This document shows, piece by piece, positions 61,254 to 64,000 of a stretch of DNA of 64,000 bases; position 1 is the stretch's first letter; every line of letters starts with the position of its first letter. Made by a program: the position numbers and the translations under genes. A model generated the notes under the pieces. It searched no databases, had not been told where the DNA came from, and worked only from the letters and a program-made list of their open reading frames with translations. Source of the stretch: JAJEFO01 sp965209045 (lineage in GTDB: Bacteria; Pseudomonadota; Alphaproteobacteria; Rhodobacterales; Rhodobacteraceae); NCBI GenBank assembly GCA_965209045.1, contig CBDBPW010000001.1:868001-932000 (forward strand), given 5' to 3'.

Positions 61254-63374
61254 ATGCTCACCACCGACGACCTGATCGCGCTGGTCCAGAACTACAATCC
61301 CAAGACCGACACCGACCTGATCGGGCGTGCCTATGCGTATGGCCAGCGCATGCACGAGGGAAAGAGCCGGCAATCGGGCGAGCCCTATTTCACGCATCCG
61401 GTCGCGGTCGCGGCGATCCTGACCGAGCAACAGCTGGATGACGCCACCATAGCCACGGCGCTGCTCCACGACACGATCGAGGACACGCGCTCCACCCACG
61501 AAGAGGTGGAAAGCGCGTTCGGCACGGAGATCGCGGGACTGGTCGACGGCGTCACGAAGCTCACCAACCTCCAGCTTTCGTCGTCCGAGACCAGGCAGGC
61601 GGAGAACTTCCGCAAACTGTTCATCGCGATGTCGAAGGACCTGCGCGTGATCCTCGTCAAGCTCGCGGACCGCCTCCACAACATGCGCACGATCCGGGCC
61701 ATGTCGCCGGAAAAGCAGCAGCAGAAGGCGCGCGAGACCATGGACATCTATGCGCCGCTTGCAGGCCGGATGGGCATGCAGTCGATGCGCGAGGAACTCG
61801 AGGATCTCGCGTTCCGGGTCCTGAACCCCAAGGCTCGCAACTCGATCATGCGTCGTTTCATAACGCTTCAGCGCAAATCGGGAGACGTGATCCGCAGGAT
61901 CACGTCCGACATGGAAAGAGAGCTCGAAATGGCCGGGATCGAGGCCCAGGTGTTCGGGCGCGCAAAGAAGCCGTATTCCATCTGGCGCAAGATGGAAGAA
62001 AAGAAGATGGGATTCTCCCGGCTTTCCGACATCCACGGATTCCGGCTGATCGTCAGCAGCGATGCCGACTGCTACGCCGCGCTTGGCGCGGTGCACAGGA
62101 GGTGGCGCGCGGTTCCGGGAAGATTCAAGGACTACATCAGCCAGCCGAAGTCCAACGGGTACCGCTCGATTCACACAACCGTCTCCGGGCGCGACGCGAA
62201 GCGGGTCGAGATCCAGATCCGGACCCAGGAGATGCACGAGGTTGCCGAGGCGGGCGTCGCGGCCCACTGGTCGTACCGTGACGGCGTGCCGTCGGAGAAT
62301 CCCTTCGCGGTCGATCCGGCCAAGTGGATTGTCAGCCTTTCGGAGCGGTTCGAGTCAGCGGACGACCACGACGAGTTCCTGGAGCACGTCAAGATGGAGA
62401 TGTATGCCGACAAGGTGTTCTGCTTCACGCCAAGGGGCGATGTCGTGAAGCTTCCGCGCGGCGCGACGCCGCTTGACTTCGCGTACGCGATCCACACGCG
62501 CATCGGGGACAGCTGCGTTGGCGCGAAGGTTGACGGTGTCCGCGCCCCGCTCTGGACGCGGCTTCGCAACGGGCAGTCGGTGGACATCATGACGGCCCGG
62601 GGCCAGCGTCCGCCTGGCACCTGGATCGACATCGTCGCGACCGGCCGCGCCAAGGCGGCCATTCGCCGGTCGCTGCGCGAGGAGAACCGCGAGCGCTTCA
62701 TGAAGCTCGGCCGCGAGCTGGTGCGCGTGGCGTTCGACCGGGTCGGCAAGCGTCCCACGGAGAAGGCCTTCACGACGGCCGCGAAGCAGCTACGGCTGGA
62801 GAGCGGAACGGAGCTGCTGGTTCGAATCGGCGCGGCCGAGGTCACCGCCCGCGAGGTCATCAGGACGCTCTATCCAGACCTCGAGGGCAGGTCCGGCGAG
62901 GAGGTCGACGCGGCCCGGGCCGTCGTCGGGCTCAAGCCCAGCCAGACCTTCCGCCGCGCCCTCTGCTGCCAGCCGGTCCCGGGCGAGCGGATCGTCGGCA
63001 TCGCCTACCGCGGCAAGGGGGTGCTGATCCACGCAATCGACTGCGAGACGCTGGCGGAGCTGGAGGAGGACTCCGGCAGATGGGTCGACCTTCACTGGCA
63101 GGAGGGCCGGCACCCCCCGGTTCACAGCGTCAGCCTCGACATGACGATTGCCAACGACAGCGGGGTCCTGGGCAGGATCTGCACCCTGATCGGGGAGCAG
63201 CGCGCGAACATCTCGGACCTGGTGTTCATCGACAGGAAGCCGGACTTCTACCGTCTCATAATCGACGTGGATCTCCGCGACACCGGGCACCTGCATGCGG
63301 TGATGCTCGCCCTCGAGGCGGACAGCGACGTCGCCTCGCTGGCCAGGCACCGGGACCCGGAACGGAAGCCCTGA
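61254..63374 (+). CDS. rsh: Bifunctional (p)ppGpp synthetase/hydrolase (Rsh)
   Basis: A 706-residue RelA/SpoT protein, the single long Rsh typical of alphaproteobacteria. Domains in order: HD hydrolase with intact metal ligands (His48, His72-Asp73 and the ED of HDTIEDT); synthetase (GFRLIVSS, then FKDYISQPKSNGYRSIHTTV); TGS (CFTPRGDVVKLPRGATPLDF); a zinc-finger-like middle (RALCCQPVPGE); and ACT (NDSGVLGRICTLIGEQRANI). Both catalytic sites look functional. It makes and degrades the stringent-response alarmone. Confidence 0.97.
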   Translation: MLTTDDLIALVQNYNPKTDTDLIGRAYAYGQRMHEGKSRQSGEPYFTHPVAVAAILTEQQLDDATIATALLHDTIEDTRSTHEEVESAFGTEIAGLVDGVTKLTNLQLSSSETRQAENFRKLFIAMSKDLRVILVKLADRLHNMRTIRAMSPEKQQQKARETMDIYAPLAGRMGMQSMREELEDLAFRVLNPKARNSIMRRFITLQRKSGDVIRRITSDMERELEMAGIEAQVFGRAKKPYSIWRKMEEKKMGFSRLSDIHGFRLIVSSDADCYAALGAVHRRWRAVPGRFKDYISQPKSNGYRSIHTTVSGRDAKRVEIQIRTQEMHEVAEAGVAAHWSYRDGVPSENPFAVDPAKWIVSLSERFESADDHDEFLEHVKMEMYADKVFCFTPRGDVVKLPRGATPLDFAYAIHTRIGDSCVGAKVDGVRAPLWTRLRNGQSVDIMTARGQRPPGTWIDIVATGRAKAAIRRSLREENRERFMKLGRELVRVAFDRVGKRPTEKAFTTAAKQLRLESGTELLVRIGAAEVTAREVIRTLYPDLEGRSGEEVDAARAVVGLKPSQTFRRALCCQPVPGERIVGIAYRGKGVLIHAIDCETLAELEEDSGRWVDLHWQEGRHPPVHSVSLDMTIANDSGVLGRICTLIGEQRANISDLVFIDRKPDFYRLIIDVDLRDTGHLHAVMLALEADSDVASLARHRDPERKP

Positions 63375-63388
63375 GGAGGGGGGAGCGC

Positions 63389-64000
63389 GTGATCTTCAAG
63401 CGACGGAATCCGCGGTCCTACGCCGAGATCGTCAGCGAGAGCGTCTACCCCCGGGGCGGCTGGCGGCGCGCCCTGCGCTACGTCGCGCTCCGTCTCCGGC
63501 GCCTGCCCGACCCGGCGCACAGGATCAGCCGCGGGATCGCGGCCGGGGTCTTCATGTCGTTCACGCCCTTCTTCGGCCTGCACTTCTTCCTTGCGGCGCT
63601 GCTGGCGCTGATGATCCGCGGCAACGTCCTCGCGGCGATCCTGGCGACGTTCTTCGGCAACCCGCTGACGTTCCCGCTCATCGCGTCCGTATCGACGGGT
63701 CTCGGCTACTGGATGGTCGGCCAGGAGGGGATGCCGCTGCACCTGACCCTCTGGGCGTTCGCCGACGCGTCGCTGGACTTCTGGCGCAACTTCCATGCGC
63801 TGTTCACGCCCGCGACCGCGGACTGGCAGGGCCTCGTCCTGTTCCTGAAGCGGATCTTCGTGCCCTACCTCGTCGGCGGCCTGACGCTGGGCGTCGTGGC
63901 GGGCGTGGCGTCACACTTCCTGTCGGCGCCGCTGATCGCCGCGTACCAGAAGGCGCGCGTGAACCGGCTCAAGAAGCGGTTCGCGAAGAGGCGCAAGCGC
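63389..64000 (+). CDS. DUF2062 membrane protein, 3' end outside window
   Basis: From a GTG at 63389 with a GAGGAGGGGGGAG ribosome-binding site, 204 residues are visible to the window edge. The family core is present: RISRGIAAGVFMSFTPFFGL, HFFLAALLALMIRGN and FFGNPLTFPLIA. Two or three hydrophobic spans follow. Function is unknown. It is the usual gene after rsh in Rhodobacterales. The last visible residues (KRFAKRRKR) are basic, so the true end may be near. Confidence 0.88.
   Translation, partial: MIFKRRNPRSYAEIVSESVYPRGGWRRALRYVALRLRRLPDPAHRISRGIAAGVFMSFTPFFGLHFFLAALLALMIRGNVLAAILATFFGNPLTFPLIASVSTGLGYWMVGQEGMPLHLTLWAFADASLDFWRNFHALFTPATADWQGLVLFLKRIFVPYLVGGLTLGVVAGVASHFLSAPLIAAYQKARVNRLKKRFAKRRKR

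Overview
The window is GC-rich and reads as an alphaproteobacterial chromosome, most like Rhodobacterales and relatives. Evidence is gene order as much as gene content: ubiB-ubiE divergent from mutM with an enoyl-CoA hydratase and rpsT next; tuf-tRNA-Trp-secE; nusG-rplK-rplA; rpoZ-rsh-DUF2062. No rRNA genes and no CRISPR array were seen; there is one tRNA.

Layout. 1-7.3 kb: a tctCBA tripartite tricarboxylate transporter, an MBL-fold hydrolase and a sulfatase in one overlapping operon, divergent from a MarR regulator overlapping a second sulfatase; palindromes lie between them. 7.3-11.3 kb: an AhpD-like protein, a rhodanese, a dead IS630 transposase, a phytanoyl-CoA-dioxygenase-like enzyme and a Rieske oxygenase. 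11.7-14.9 kb: a tungstate-type ABC transporter (tupBCA) with its probable regulator. 14.9-28.3 kb: mostly core genes (sugar-acid dehydratase, ubiB, ubiE, mutM, ech, rpsT, cobalamin adenosyltransferase, HIG1-like protein, SDR, parC) and a fused aconitase-X enzyme. 28.8-32.7 kb: a TPR protein, tuf, tRNA-Trp and secE.

32.9-51.8 kb is accessory DNA of about 19 kb lying between secE and nusG, genes that normally adjoin. It carries an epimerase, a PLP decarboxylase, a TbpB-like lipoprotein, a LuxR regulator, a cytochrome P450, a quinone reductase with a LysR regulator, and a HigBA-type toxin-antitoxin pair. It is also full of decayed genes: a porin, an SRCR-domain surface protein (a eukaryote-like module), a DsbA-like protein, an IS21 transposase, a second TbpB-like domain and a DinJ-YafQ pair. 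A family of ~165-bp dispersed repeats with a CCCCAAT/TTGGGG palindrome occurs only here.

52-57 kb returns to core genes (nusG, rplK, rplA, rnhA, gst, a methyltransferase, ispH), but rplA is followed by convergent rnhA rather than rplJL-rpoBC. 56.9-60 kb holds an intact VapB-like antitoxin beside a dead VapC toxin, two possible small proteins and a mostly empty stretch. The window ends with a NYN-domain protein, rpoZ, a bifunctional (p)ppGpp synthetase/hydrolase and a partial DUF2062 protein.

Together the split ribosomal/transcription operon, lost rpsT-dnaA adjacency, IS relics, toxin-antitoxin debris and SRCR remnants suggest a rearranged, partly decaying genome, plausibly of a host-associated (for example sponge-associated) alphaproteobacterium. 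That lifestyle is inference. All family calls are from reading motifs, not from database searches.
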